A DNA stretch of 64,000 nt, taken from assembly GCF_030160715.1 (NCBI RefSeq), contig NZ_BSOW01000001.1, positions 62,001 through 126,000 of the forward strand. The letters run 5' to 3'. The notes below the pieces were generated by a model that was not told the DNA's origin, did not search any database, and was given only the letters and a program-made list of their open reading frames with translations. The stretch comes from Bradyrhizobium iriomotense (GTDB taxonomy: Bacteria; Pseudomonadota; Alphaproteobacteria; Rhizobiales; Xanthobacteraceae). Position numbers and translations under genes: made by a program. Positions 23,557 to 33,800 of the stretch are shown piece after piece (the stretch's first letter is position 1; each line of letters starts with the position of its first letter).

Positions 23557-25458
23557 ATGCGCTGCATTCGAGCATTGCTGCTGGTTGCTTGCGCGCTCGG
23601 TTCGCTGCTGGTCCCGCTGGCGGCGCCGAGCCGTGCGCAGGGCATTCCGCAAAACATCCCGCGAAGGGATTTGCTGATCCTGGAAAATCCGGAAGGAACC
23701 GTCAAGAACGCGGGCTGGTTCAACATCTGGGCGATCAATGCCGGATCGCAGTCGAATGGGCTGCAGCAGGTCGCGCTCGACACGCTTTGGTACATCGATC
23801 CCGAGAGCGGGCTCGACGGTGTCTGGGACAATTCGCTGGCTGCCGACAAGCCGCAATACAACGCCGACTTTACCGAAATGACGGTCAAGCTCCGCAGCGG
23901 CATCTTCTGGAGCGACGGGGTCGAATTCACCGCCGACGATGTCGTCTCGACGGTGACGACCCAGATCAAGAATCCGGGTATGCGCTTCAGCGCGGTGCTG
24001 GCGAGCAACGTTGCATCCGTCGATGCACCGGACGCCCATACGGTCGTGTTCAAGCTCAAGAAGCCCAATTCACGCTTCCACGCCAATTTCACGGTGCGCT
24101 GGGGGGCGGTCTGGATCCTGCCCAAGCACGTCTTCGACAAGGTCGAGGATCCCGTCAAATTCGATTTCAACAAGCCGATCTCTCTCGGCGCCTACGTGCT
24201 GCATAGCTACGATCCGGACGGCAAGTGGTACATCTGGCAGCTGCGGGACGACTGGCAGCGCACCACGCTGGCGCGCTTCGGCAAGCCCGGTCCGAAATAC
24301 CTCGCCTATGTCGATCCTGGCCCGCCCGAGAAGCGGGTGATCGCGCAGCTCAATCACGAGCTCGACGTGATCCACGATATCGCGCCGGAGGGCATGTTTG
24401 CCCTGGCCAAGCAGAGCAAGGCGACGCGGGCATGGTTCAAGGGCTTTCCCTATGGTCACCCCGATCCGACTCTTCCCGCCGTGATCTTCAACACCCAGAA
24501 TGAGAGTTTCAAGAATCCGGATGTGCGATGGGCTCTGGCGCTGTTGATTGATATCAAGGCCGTCGCGATGGCAGCCTATCGCGGTGCCGCCACGATATCG
24601 GCGATCGGCGTGCCGCCGACCGGAACTCATCCGGCGACCTATCATGGGCCGATGGAGGAGTGGCTCAAGGCCTTTGAGATCGATACCGGCAAGCGCAAGA
24701 TCAAGCCTTATGATCCCGCGATCGGCAAGCAGATCGCTGAAATGCTGCGGCCTTCCATGGGCGAACAGATCCCATCCGATCCCGCGGAGATCGCCAGGGC
24801 GTTCGGCAGGGGCTGGTGGAAGACCGATCCGCAGGCGGCGCAGGAACTTCTGGAGAAGGCCGGCTTCAGCAAGCGAGGTGGCACCTGGGTGACGCCCGAC
24901 GGAAAGCCGTTCAGCGTCCGCGTCATGGTCGAAGGCGATTTACGTCCAGTGATGACCCGCGCCGGAACGATGATCGTACAGCAATGGAAGCAGGCGGGTA
25001 TCGACGCCAAGATCGATGTCGCGCAGGGGACGCTGCCCACGCGACGGGCCGCCGGCGATTTCGACACCTTCATCGGCTGGAGCGTCGAAACCTGGGGTGG
25101 CCACCAGGACTTGTCTTACTTCCTCGACAGCTGGCATTCGCAGTTCGTCGCCGAGCCAGGCAAACCGCAGCCGCTCCGCAACTGGCAGCGCTGGTCCAAT
25201 CCCGCGCTCGACAAGATCATCGAGGAGATCCGGACGGTTGGCTTCGATGATCCGAAATCGATCGAGCTCGGCAAGGAGTACGTCAAGCTCGCCGTGAAGG
25301 AGATGCCCACCATACCGCTGATGGCTTACAACGTATTCACTGCGATGGACCAGACCTACTGGACCGGCTTTCCGACCTCGGAGAATTCCTACACTAATCC
25401 CGTGCCGAACTGGGGCAATTCGCGCTACATGTTCGTCAGGCTGAAGCCGTCCAGTTAG
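23557..25458 (+). CDS. ABC transporter substrate-binding protein, family 5 (Dpp/Opp type)
   Basis: A 633-residue periplasmic protein with a signal peptide (ALLLVACALGSLLVPLAA, cleaved near SRAQG, about residue 27). Family 5 marks include FTEMTVKLRSGIFWSDGVEF (about 107-126) followed by TADDVVST. Somewhat longer than DppA (about 535). GGAGG lies five bases before the ATG at 23557. Heads a six-gene operon of two permeases, two ATPases and a GH51 arabinofuranosidase, so the likely ligand is an arabinose-containing oligosaccharide rather than a peptide; family 5 proteins carry oligosaccharides in several bacteria. Confidence 0.87.
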   Translation: MRCIRALLLVACALGSLLVPLAAPSRAQGIPQNIPRRDLLILENPEGTVKNAGWFNIWAINAGSQSNGLQQVALDTLWYIDPESGLDGVWDNSLAADKPQYNADFTEMTVKLRSGIFWSDGVEFTADDVVSTVTTQIKNPGMRFSAVLASNVASVDAPDAHTVVFKLKKPNSRFHANFTVRWGAVWILPKHVFDKVEDPVKFDFNKPISLGAYVLHSYDPDGKWYIWQLRDDWQRTTLARFGKPGPKYLAYVDPGPPEKRVIAQLNHELDVIHDIAPEGMFALAKQSKATRAWFKGFPYGHPDPTLPAVIFNTQNESFKNPDVRWALALLIDIKAVAMAAYRGAATISAIGVPPTGTHPATYHGPMEEWLKAFEIDTGKRKIKPYDPAIGKQIAEMLRPSMGEQIPSDPAEIARAFGRGWWKTDPQAAQELLEKAGFSKRGGTWVTPDGKPFSVRVMVEGDLRPVMTRAGTMIVQQWKQAGIDAKIDVAQGTLPTRRAAGDFDTFIGWSVETWGGHQDLSYFLDSWHSQFVAEPGKPQPLRNWQRWSNPALDKIIEEIRTVGFDDPKSIELGKEYVKLAVKEMPTIPLMAYNVFTAMDQTYWTGFPTSENSYTNPVPNWGNSRYMFVRLKPSS

Positions 25459-25532
25459 GATGCGATGACACGAAAGCGACCGCATTTGCCGTGCCTGTCT
25501 GAACGACTTTGGCGGATATCCCTGGTGCTCCC

Positions 25533-26537
25533 ATGAGCGGATACCTCGCCTATGTGGGCCGGCGGCTCGGGCAGTTCCTGCTGGTCGTCTTCATCGGCGT
25601 CAATATCGCGTACGTCGTCACCCATGCTTCGCCGATTGATCCTGTCGAGCAGTCGATCTCGGCGGTGACCTCCTTCGGCAACACGTCCCCGGGGGCGATC
25701 GAGCAGATGCGCAACTCCTTGCGCGAGCTCTATGGTCTCAGCGGCACGCCCGTTGAGCAATACCTGCTGTTCTGGAAGCGGATCCTGCGCGCTGATTTCG
25801 GTCCCTCGATGTCGGCGTTTCCGACCCCCGTCGGCACCCTCATCGGACGTGCGCTGCCCTGGACTGCGGGACTCCTTGCGGTTTCGACCATTGTCGCCTG
25901 GGGGCTCGGAAATCTGCTGGGTGGACTTGCCGGCTACTACCGGCAGAGCCGTGGCCTGAAGCTGATGGGGGTGATCGCCATGGGCCTCCATCCGATCCCT
26001 TACTATATTCTGGCGATGCTGCTGCTGATCGTGTTCGGCTTCCTTTGGCCGGTGCTCCCGATCAGCGGCGGATCGGCGATGAACCTGCCCCAGACATGGA
26101 CTCCCGAATTCGTTCTGAGCGTGCTGCAGCACGCGATCCTGCCGGCGCTCTCTCTGATCCTGATAGGCATGGGGAGCTGGTTCCTCGGCATGCGCTCGCT
26201 GGTATCCAATGTCCTCGCCGAGGACTTCGTCGTCTATGCCGAACTCGCCGGCGTAAGGTCCTGGCGCATCCTGACATCCTACGTGATGCGTAACGCACTC
26301 GTGCCGCAGGTGACGGGGCTTGCCATGTCGCTCGGCGGAATCTTCAACGGTGCCGTGATCACCGAGAAGGTGTTCGGCTATCCCGGTCTCGGTTCGCTCC
26401 TGGTCGACGCCGTCTATGCCGGAGATTACGGCCTTGTCCTCGGCGTCACCACCATCTCGATCCTCGGCGTGTCGATCGGGGTGCTCGCCATCGATCTTCT
26501 CTATCCGCTGCTCGATCCGAGGGTGAAGGTCAGCTAA
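25533..26537 (+). CDS. ABC transporter permease, DppB/OppB type
   Basis: A 334-residue inner-membrane permease with about six helices. N-terminal RRLGQFLLVVFIGVNIAYVV is the first helix of DppB-type subunits, and the ATPase-docking EAA loop is recognisable near EDFVVYAELAGVRSWRILT (about 230-250). The ATG at 25533 gives the usual N-terminus; a TTG eight codons up is also open. It overlaps the second permease gene by one base (TAATG). Pairs with the next gene to form the channel. Confidence 0.87.
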   Translation: MSGYLAYVGRRLGQFLLVVFIGVNIAYVVTHASPIDPVEQSISAVTSFGNTSPGAIEQMRNSLRELYGLSGTPVEQYLLFWKRILRADFGPSMSAFPTPVGTLIGRALPWTAGLLAVSTIVAWGLGNLLGGLAGYYRQSRGLKLMGVIAMGLHPIPYYILAMLLLIVFGFLWPVLPISGGSAMNLPQTWTPEFVLSVLQHAILPALSLILIGMGSWFLGMRSLVSNVLAEDFVVYAELAGVRSWRILTSYVMRNALVPQVTGLAMSLGGIFNGAVITEKVFGYPGLGSLLVDAVYAGDYGLVLGVTTISILGVSIGVLAIDLLYPLLDPRVKVS

Positions 26538-27400
26538 TGGCCATCCTCTTGCGCGACCTGCTGCGCCACAGTCCTGAATTCCGGATCGGGGCCGTGCTGC
26601 TCGCCTTCGTTCTGCTGCTGTCCGTGCTGGCGAGCTTCTCGCCATATCCGCCGGAGAGCGTGTATGTGGTGCCGCCCGATGTGCCGCCGTCGCTCACATA
26701 CTGGTTCGGCACGACATCGCGCGGCCAGGACGTGTTCTGGCAGCTGAGCTTCGCCATCCGGAATACGTTGTTGTTCGGATGCACGGTGGCCCTGATCAGC
26801 CGCCTGTTTGCCCTCGTGATCGGACTCATAAGCGGCTACAAAGGGGGGTGGATCGATCGCGCCCTGATGTCGGTGAACGATACTTTCATCGTCATTCCTC
26901 TGCTGCCGATCCTGGTGTTGTTCTATTTCGTGATGCGCGACCGCATCTCCTGGCTGATGCTGGCGCTGATCATGGCCTGCTTCGGTTGGGCCTACGACGC
27001 CCGGCTGATACGCTCCGTGGTCATGAGCCTGAAGGCGCGCGAATTCACGCAGACCAGCCTTTTTTCCGGGATGAGTACACGGCAGATCCTGACTGAGGAG
27101 CATCTGCCCTATGTCATGCCGATCGTATTCTCTACGACCATGAACAACATGGTGTGGTCGATCGGGCTCGAGGTGACGCTCGCGGTGCTCGGCTTTACCG
27201 ACATCAATACGCCGACGATCGGCGGCATGATCTATTGGGCCAACCAGCACACCGCAATGGTGGCGGGAATTTGGTGGTGGATCGCCTTTCCGACAATCAC
27301 GGTGGTCATGGCGTTTATCGGGCTCTTCCTGCTCGCACTGTCGGCGAACGCCTACATCGACCCGCGAAGCCGCCTCTGGAGCGTCGGAGAGGCCTCGTGA
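26537..27400 (+). CDS. ABC transporter permease, DppC/OppC type
   Basis: A 287-residue permease. The N-terminal helix (VLLAFVLLLSVLASFSPYPP) is followed by YWFGTTSRGQDVFWQLSFAI, the DppC-family signature that precedes the binding-protein-dependent transport domain; the EAA loop lies near LKAREFTQTSLFSGMSTRQI. About five to six helices. Start and stop overlap the neighbours (TAATG before, GTGATG after), so all four transport genes are coupled. Confidence 0.87.
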   Translation: MAILLRDLLRHSPEFRIGAVLLAFVLLLSVLASFSPYPPESVYVVPPDVPPSLTYWFGTTSRGQDVFWQLSFAIRNTLLFGCTVALISRLFALVIGLISGYKGGWIDRALMSVNDTFIVIPLLPILVLFYFVMRDRISWLMLALIMACFGWAYDARLIRSVVMSLKAREFTQTSLFSGMSTRQILTEEHLPYVMPIVFSTTMNNMVWSIGLEVTLAVLGFTDINTPTIGGMIYWANQHTAMVAGIWWWIAFPTITVVMAFIGLFLLALSANAYIDPRSRLWSVGEAS

Positions 27401-28431
27401 TGCGCGCCAATGTTCAGCAGCCGCACGCGCCCCAAGACGCCCAGCCGATTCTTTGGGTTCGCGACCTGCAGGCCCATTACCGGACCAGCCACTTCGGCGT
27501 CAGACGCGGCGTCAAAGCGGTCGATGGCGTCAGCTTCGCTGTTCGTCGTGGCGAGATCTACGGGCTTGCCGGAGAATCCAGTTCCGGCAAGACGACGCTG
27601 ATCAAGAGCATCGCAGGAGCGATCAGACCGCCGCTCGAGATCGTGGGCGGCAGCGTGGAGTTTGCATTCCTGCCCGGCTATGGCGGATTGCACCGCGCTC
27701 CGCCAGTGGACGTTGCGCGGATTCGCTGGCGGCATCTGTCCTATATCATGCAGGGATCGATGAACGTGCTGAACCCGGTTCGGCGCGTCGAATCGGCGTT
27801 CGTCGATTTCGCGTACCCGCATATCGGCGGCAGCCGGAAGCAGTTTGAGCAGCAGGTGGTCGCCCATCTGGCGCGGGTCAGGCTCGATCCGTCGGTGCTG
27901 GCTGCCTTTCCGCATGAGCTCTCCGGGGGCATGCGTCAACGAGCCACGCTTGCGCTCGCAACGATTTGCCGTCCTGATTTCATCATCGCCGACGAGCCCA
28001 CGACCGCACTGGATGTGGTGGTGCAGAAGGAGGTGCTCGGCATGATTCGGAGCATTCAGCGGGAGACCGGCTCGTCGGTCCTGTTCGTCACCCATGACAT
28101 GGGCGTGCACGCGCACATCACCGATCGCCTCGCAATCATGTATGCCGGCCGTCTCGTGGAGGAGGCCGCAACCGCGGAGATTTTCCGGAATCCGCTACAT
28201 CCGTACACCAGGCATCTCATTTCGAGCCTTCCGCGCATCGGCGATGACACGCCCCGCGAGGGGCTTGGCGGTTCGCCGCCAAATCTCGCCGATCCCCCGC
28301 CCGGATGCCGCTTCCATCCGCGCTGCCCGCTCGCAACAGAGATTTGCAAGCGCGAGGTTCCCGCCATGCTGGAAGCCGACACCGGCCATCGCGTCGCCTG
28401 CTTCGCCGTCAACCAAGGCGCCCGGGCATGA
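27400..28431 (+). CDS. ABC transporter ATP-binding protein, DppD/OppD type
   Basis: A 343-residue ATPase. Walker A GESSSGKTTLIK (about 60), Q loop near YIMQGSMNVLNP, signature LSGGMRQRATLA (about 178), Walker B FIIADEPTTALD and the switch His in FVTHDMG. The C-terminus has the OppD-specific extension with Cys ligands (CRFHPRCPLATEIC), typical of oligopeptide-type ATPases with an iron-sulfur/zinc-like motif. The ATG at 27400 overlaps the preceding stop; a longer in-frame version lies inside the permease gene. Confidence 0.88.
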   Translation: MRANVQQPHAPQDAQPILWVRDLQAHYRTSHFGVRRGVKAVDGVSFAVRRGEIYGLAGESSSGKTTLIKSIAGAIRPPLEIVGGSVEFAFLPGYGGLHRAPPVDVARIRWRHLSYIMQGSMNVLNPVRRVESAFVDFAYPHIGGSRKQFEQQVVAHLARVRLDPSVLAAFPHELSGGMRQRATLALATICRPDFIIADEPTTALDVVVQKEVLGMIRSIQRETGSSVLFVTHDMGVHAHITDRLAIMYAGRLVEEAATAEIFRNPLHPYTRHLISSLPRIGDDTPREGLGGSPPNLADPPPGCRFHPRCPLATEICKREVPAMLEADTGHRVACFAVNQGARA

Positions 28432-29297
28432 ACGATCTGCTCCTCGACATCTCCGAGGTCAGCAAGACATTCGGCCGGGGTGGGCTATTGTCGCGGCAGA
28501 AGATCGCCGCGGTGAACCAGGTGAGCTTCCAGCTTGCTGCCCGGCGACCCGAGATATTGGCGATCATCGGCGAATCCGGAAGCGGCAAGACGACGCTTGC
28601 CCGGATGATCCTGAACATCGAAACGCCGACCAGCGGCAAATTGGTGCTCGACGGCATTGACCTTGCTGCCATTCGAAGCAGTGACGCTCGCATGGCGTTC
28701 ATGCACAAGGTGCAGCCGATCTTTCAGAATCCCTTTGAGTCCTTCAATCCGTTGAAGCGGCTCGATCGCTATCTGTTCATGACACGGCGCCGGTTTTCCC
28801 GGGCGGCCGGCGAGGGGGCAGCCGAAACGAGCGTCGATGACGCGCTGCAAAAAGTCGGACTCTCGCTCCAGGAGGTGCGCCATCGGTACCCGCACGAGCT
28901 GTCCGGCGGGCAGCTCCAAAGGGTCGCAATCGCTCGTGCACTCCTGGCCGAGCCGAAACTGATTGTCGCGGATGAGCCGGTGTCCATGATCGATGCGTCG
29001 CTGCGCATATCCATCGTCAATCTGTTCAAGACGCTGCGGGACGATCTTGGGATATCCATCATCTATGTCACGCATGATCTGGCCACGGCCTACTACATCA
29101 GCGACCGCATTATGATCATGCAGAAGGGCTGCGTCGTCGAGAGCGGCGATGCGAGAACGGTGCTGAGGGCGCCGCAGCATCCCTATACGCGCCAATTGCG
29201 TGAAGCCGTGCTATTAACTGAGGCCGCCGATGTTGCGGCAGGCGTATCTGGCATGAACGATCTCACCAGCCCCGGGGCACCCGAGAGAAGAGCATGA
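28428..29297 (+). CDS. ABC transporter ATP-binding protein, DppF/OppF type
   Basis: A 289-residue ATPase. Walker A GESGSGKTTLARMI (about 48), signature LSGGQLQRVAIARALLAEP (about 158-176), Walker B LIVADEPVSMID and switch His in YVTHDLATAYY. Where DppF usually has DEPTSALD, this one reads DEPVSMID, a common variant in sugar-type Opp systems. It lacks the C-terminal Cys motif of the DppD partner. Overlaps its neighbours by four bases on each side. Confidence 0.88.
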   Translation: MNDLLLDISEVSKTFGRGGLLSRQKIAAVNQVSFQLAARRPEILAIIGESGSGKTTLARMILNIETPTSGKLVLDGIDLAAIRSSDARMAFMHKVQPIFQNPFESFNPLKRLDRYLFMTRRRFSRAAGEGAAETSVDDALQKVGLSLQEVRHRYPHELSGGQLQRVAIARALLAEPKLIVADEPVSMIDASLRISIVNLFKTLRDDLGISIIYVTHDLATAYYISDRIMIMQKGCVVESGDARTVLRAPQHPYTRQLREAVLLTEAADVAAGVSGMNDLTSPGAPERRA

Positions 29298-30838
29298 GGA
29301 AAGCAAGAGTTCTGATCGACCGAGACTTCGCCATCGGTCAAACCGATCCTCGTCTGTTCGGTGCGTTCGTCGAACATTTGGGCCGGTGCGTCTATGGCGG
29401 TATTTACGAGCCCGGCCATCCGACCGCGGACGAGAAGGGCTTTCGGAAGGACGTGCTCGCGCTGGTCAAGGAGCTCGGGCCCACGCTCATTCGATATCCC
29501 GGCGGTAATTTCGTCTCGGGATACAATTGGGAGGACGGCGTCGGGCCGCTGGAGACGAGGCCGGCGCGCCTCGACCTCGCCTGGTTCAGCACTGAGCCGA
29601 ACAGCTTCGGCACCAACGAATTCATGGACTGGTGCAAGGCCGCCGCCGTCGAGCCGATGATGGCGGTCAATCTCGGCACCCGCGGCGGCGATGCGGCTCG
29701 CAGCCTGGTCGAATACTGCAACCATCCGGGCGGAACGGCCTGGTCGGAGCTGCGCCGCAAGCACGGTTGGGACAAGCCGCATGACGTCAAGCTGTGGTGC
29801 CTCGGCAACGAGGTGGACGGACCTTGGCAGATGGAGCACAAGAGCGCCGCCGCCTACGGTGCGGTCGCCGCCGAAGCCGCCAAGATGATGCGCTGGGTGG
29901 ATCCGACCATCGAGCTTGCTGCATGCGGTTCGTCGGGGCGCAACATGCCGACCTTCGGCCAGTGGGAAGATACGGTCCTCGAGCACACCTTCGATCATGT
30001 CGACTACATTTCGCTCCACACCTATCTCAACAACTACAGGCAGGACACCGCATCGTTTCTCGCGAGCCCCGACCTGATGGACAGGTTCATCGATGAGGTC
30101 GTCGCGTTGGCGGATGCGGTGGCGGCCAAGCGACGCTCCAACAAGCGTCTCATGCTGAGCTTCGATGAATGGAACGTCTGGTATCGAACGCGCCGCAGTC
30201 GGGCCGACCGGGTGAAGGAGGGCTGGCCGGTGGCACCGCCGATCCTCGAGGAAATCTACACGATGGAGGACGCACTTGCCTTCGGCGGTGCCTGCATTTC
30301 CTTGCTCAATCACGCCGATCGGGTGAGGGTCGCCTGCCTCGCGCAACTCGTCAACGTCATCGCGCCGATCATGACCGAGACGGGCGGCGGCGCGTGGCGC
30401 CAGACCATTTTCTTTCCATTCGCTCATATGAGCCGCTACGGCCGCGGCAGGGTCTTGCGCGCGCAAGCCGAGTCGGAGACCTACGATTCATCCTACTACG
30501 ATCCCCGCGGCCCCCAGGAGCAGACCTTTGCAGTACCCAACGTGCCGTATCTCAAGTTGGCGGCAGTCGCGGATGACGGCGGCGGCCTATCGCTCTTTCT
30601 GCTCAACCGGGACCTGAAGCAGGAGCTGGAGGTGAGCGTCGAGGCTAGAAGCTTCGGCCGCCTGACGGTGGGCGAGCGGTTTGAACTCAGGCATGATGAT
30701 CTCAAGGCGACGAATACCAAGGATGCGCCGAGCAAGGTCAGGCCGGCGCCGTTGCAGAGTGTGAGCTTCGACGGCGGGCGGTTGCAGGCGACGCTCAAGC
30801 CGGCGTCATGGAATGTGATCCATCTGTCGGCGAACTGA
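29294..30838 (+). CDS. alpha-L-arabinofuranosidase, GH51
   Basis: A 514-residue enzyme of glycoside hydrolase family 51, the usual length. The N-terminus reads DPRLFGAFVEHLGRCVYGGI (about 18-37), typical of GH51. Acid/base Glu lies in WCLGNEVDGPW (about 172) and the nucleophile Glu in LSFDEWNVWY (about 291). The C-terminal part is the beta-sandwich. No signal peptide, so it acts in the cytoplasm on arabino-oligosaccharides brought in by the importer whose genes it overlaps. It releases L-arabinofuranose. Convergent with the giant kinase gene at 30896. Confidence 0.92.
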   Translation: MRKARVLIDRDFAIGQTDPRLFGAFVEHLGRCVYGGIYEPGHPTADEKGFRKDVLALVKELGPTLIRYPGGNFVSGYNWEDGVGPLETRPARLDLAWFSTEPNSFGTNEFMDWCKAAAVEPMMAVNLGTRGGDAARSLVEYCNHPGGTAWSELRRKHGWDKPHDVKLWCLGNEVDGPWQMEHKSAAAYGAVAAEAAKMMRWVDPTIELAACGSSGRNMPTFGQWEDTVLEHTFDHVDYISLHTYLNNYRQDTASFLASPDLMDRFIDEVVALADAVAAKRRSNKRLMLSFDEWNVWYRTRRSRADRVKEGWPVAPPILEEIYTMEDALAFGGACISLLNHADRVRVACLAQLVNVIAPIMTETGGGAWRQTIFFPFAHMSRYGRGRVLRAQAESETYDSSYYDPRGPQEQTFAVPNVPYLKLAAVADDGGGLSLFLLNRDLKQELEVSVEARSFGRLTVGERFELRHDDLKATNTKDAPSKVRPAPLQSVSFDGGRLQATLKPASWNVIHLSAN

Positions 30839-30895
30839 GGACTCGAACGGTACGCCGCGGATGCGAGCGGAAGGAAACGTTGATCGCTGACGCGT

Positions 30896-33800
30896 TCAAC
30901 TCGATCCGTCGCGACGCGCCCGTGAGTCGAGGACCTGACGAATCGACCGCGCCAAATCTGCCGGCCGGTAGGGCTTGCTGAGCAAGGTAATGCCTGGGTC
31001 CAGCCGACCGTCATGCATCATGGCGGCTTCCGCATATCCCGACATGTAGAGCACCGGCAGGCCGGGGCGCAGCCGGGCGACGGCTTCGGCGAGTTCGCGT
31101 CCGTTCATCCCGCCAGGCATCACGACATCGGTGAAGAGCATATCGAACGCTGTGCCCTGGTTCACCAGAACGAGTGCATCGGGACCATTGGCCGCGGCGA
31201 TCGTGCGATAGCCAAAATTCTTGAGCTGCGCCACGACATAGTTGCGCACCAGCTCGTCGTCCTCGACCACGAGGATGGTCTCAGTGCCGCGTTGTAGTTC
31301 GCTCTTCGGTGCAACGTCAAAGAAAGCCGCAGCGCGAGCCGAGCGCGGCAGATACAAGCTGATGGTCGTTCCGCGCCTTTCCTCACTATCGATCCTGATG
31401 TGACCGCCGGATTGCTTGATGAAGCCATAGACCATGCTCAATCCGAGGCCCGTTCCCTTGCCAAGCTCTTTGGTCGTGAAGAAGGGCTCGAATATCTTGT
31501 CCCGGATCGACAGCGGAACGCCGACCCCGGTGTCGCTCACGGTGACCAGGACGAAGTCGCCGAGAATGCCCTCCGGGCCGGCGTTGTCCACATCGAAGCT
31601 CACATTCGTTGTGCCGAACGAGATCCTGCCTCCGCCAGCCATCGCGTCGCGGGCATTCACCGCCAAATTGATCAAGGCGGTCGAAAGCTGACTCGGGTCG
31701 ATCAGCGCGTGCCAGCCATCGGCTTGCAGCGTCGAGCCGATCTCGACATGCTCGCCGAGCGTCGGCCGCAGCAGCTTGGCGGTATCGACAATGAGGGTGT
31801 TGACGTCGACGTCGCGTGGTTGCAGGGGCTGCTTGCGCGCAAACGCCAGGAGTTGCCTCGTCAGATCGGCGCCGCGCGTGGCGGCCTCGTCGATCATGTG
31901 AGCGATGGCAACAAGCTCGGGCTGGTCCGAAAGACCATCGATCAGGATCTGGATGGTCCCCGTGACCACAGTCAGGATGTTGTTGAAGTCATGGGCCACG
32001 CCGCCGGTGAGCTGGCCGATTGCATCCATCTTTTGCGATTGGCGCAGCTGCTGCTCGAGGCGCAGGCGATGGGTGATGTCGCGCCCGATGACGATGACCA
32101 ACTCGTGGCCGCCAGTCGACACGTGGGCGGCGGACAGCTCTGCGTCGAGACCCTTGCCGTCGGGGCCATCCAGACGCAGCTGGAGCAGGCCAGCTGAACC
32201 CGGCGCGAGCAGGTTGTCCACTTCGACCGCTCTCGCAGGATCCAGGACGGATCGGAACGGGACGCCGACGATCTGCTCCCGGGGCCGCCCCAGCATGACC
32301 CCGGCCGTGCGGTTTGCTTCGATCACCAGCCCTTTCTGATCGAGCACCAGGATGGCATCATGCGCCTGCTCCATCAGCAGGCGGTATTTCTCTTCCGCCT
32401 GCTTGCGCGCAGTGAGATCGAGCACGAACGAGACGCATTGATCGGACGATCCGGCGAGCGAGGCGGAGCCGATCAGGACAGGAACGCGGCTGCCGTCCTT
32501 TCTGACGAACTCCTTCTCTCGAGGCGCGTTCTGCCCCCGTATCCGGAGATGTTCGATCCGCTGCGTATCCTCGTTCCGGTATTCCGACGGAGTAATGTCC
32601 TTCCAGCTGATCGTGCCCGAAACCAGTTCCTGCCTGGAATATCCGGTCATGCTCAGGAAAGCATCGTTGGCGTAGCTGATATCGCCGCTGCCGTCCCAGA
32701 AAAGTATTCCGATGATGTTGGAGTCGACGAGCCGTCGGATGCGGGCCTCGCGTTCCTGAAGATCACGGTAGAGGAGCGTGTTTTCGAGCGAAATCGCAGC
32801 CTGAGCTGCCAGCAGATCCAGCACCGCAACACGATCGGGCGTGAACGCGTGTGTCGTCAGTGTGTTCTCGAGATAGAGCAATCCGGCGAGCTTGGCCTGC
32901 TTCATGAGCGGCAGGCAGAGGATCGATCGGGGATGTCGGCGATGCACGTACCCTTCGCCGTAAAGCGGATCGGGCCGCGTTGCATCATCGACGATGAGCG
33001 GTTTTTGCGAGCGAATGACGTAGCGCACCAATGCTTCTGGACAATCCGGCGCCGAGAGGGGAGTCTGGTGCATCACGACCGCAAAGTCGTCGCCCCTGGA
33101 CTGGCCTTCCGCCTCGATCCGGAAGTCATCATGCCGCGACAGGATCAGCAAGCCGCGATCCGCGCCCGCGTTCTGTAGCGCGATCTTCATCAGTGCTTCG
33201 ATGAGCTTTGGCAGCTCAATTTCACTCGAGACCGCCTGAGACGCCTTCACCACGGTGGTGACGTCCATTTGCTGGACGGTCGGCCTGCCGGCGGAGCTGG
33301 TGTCCTCTGCGACGTGGAGGCGAGGATAGAGGCGTTCGAGCTGTCTTACTTTGGCATCAGCTCCCCAGCGTAGAAACCCGTAGTGAGCATCGCGCAGATA
33401 GGCATAGGCGATTTTCTCGAACCCGCGCGTCGCGTAGAAGCGTCCTGCGAGTTCGTTCGCGATCGCCTCATTCTGAGGAAATCCGTTTGCGCGCGCGGAG
33501 GCGATGGCCCGATCGTAAGAGCGCATCGCATCGAGCTCGCGACCCTCAATCCGCGCGATCTCCGCGGTGACGAGAGCGGCACGGTCGGCGAAGTCTTCAG
33601 GGCAGATCTCGGCCCATTGCTGAAGCTGGCGATGATGGACGGCGAGGGCGTCAAGATTCAGGGCTCCCCCGCGGTCAGGTACGGCCTCGCCCAATGCGGC
33701 CTGCGCCAAAGCCGCCTGCGCCAAAGCGGCATAGAAGTGAAACTCGACCCGGTCGAAAAGGGCCTTCGACGTCCAGAGCAGCTGATCGGCCTTCGTCGCC

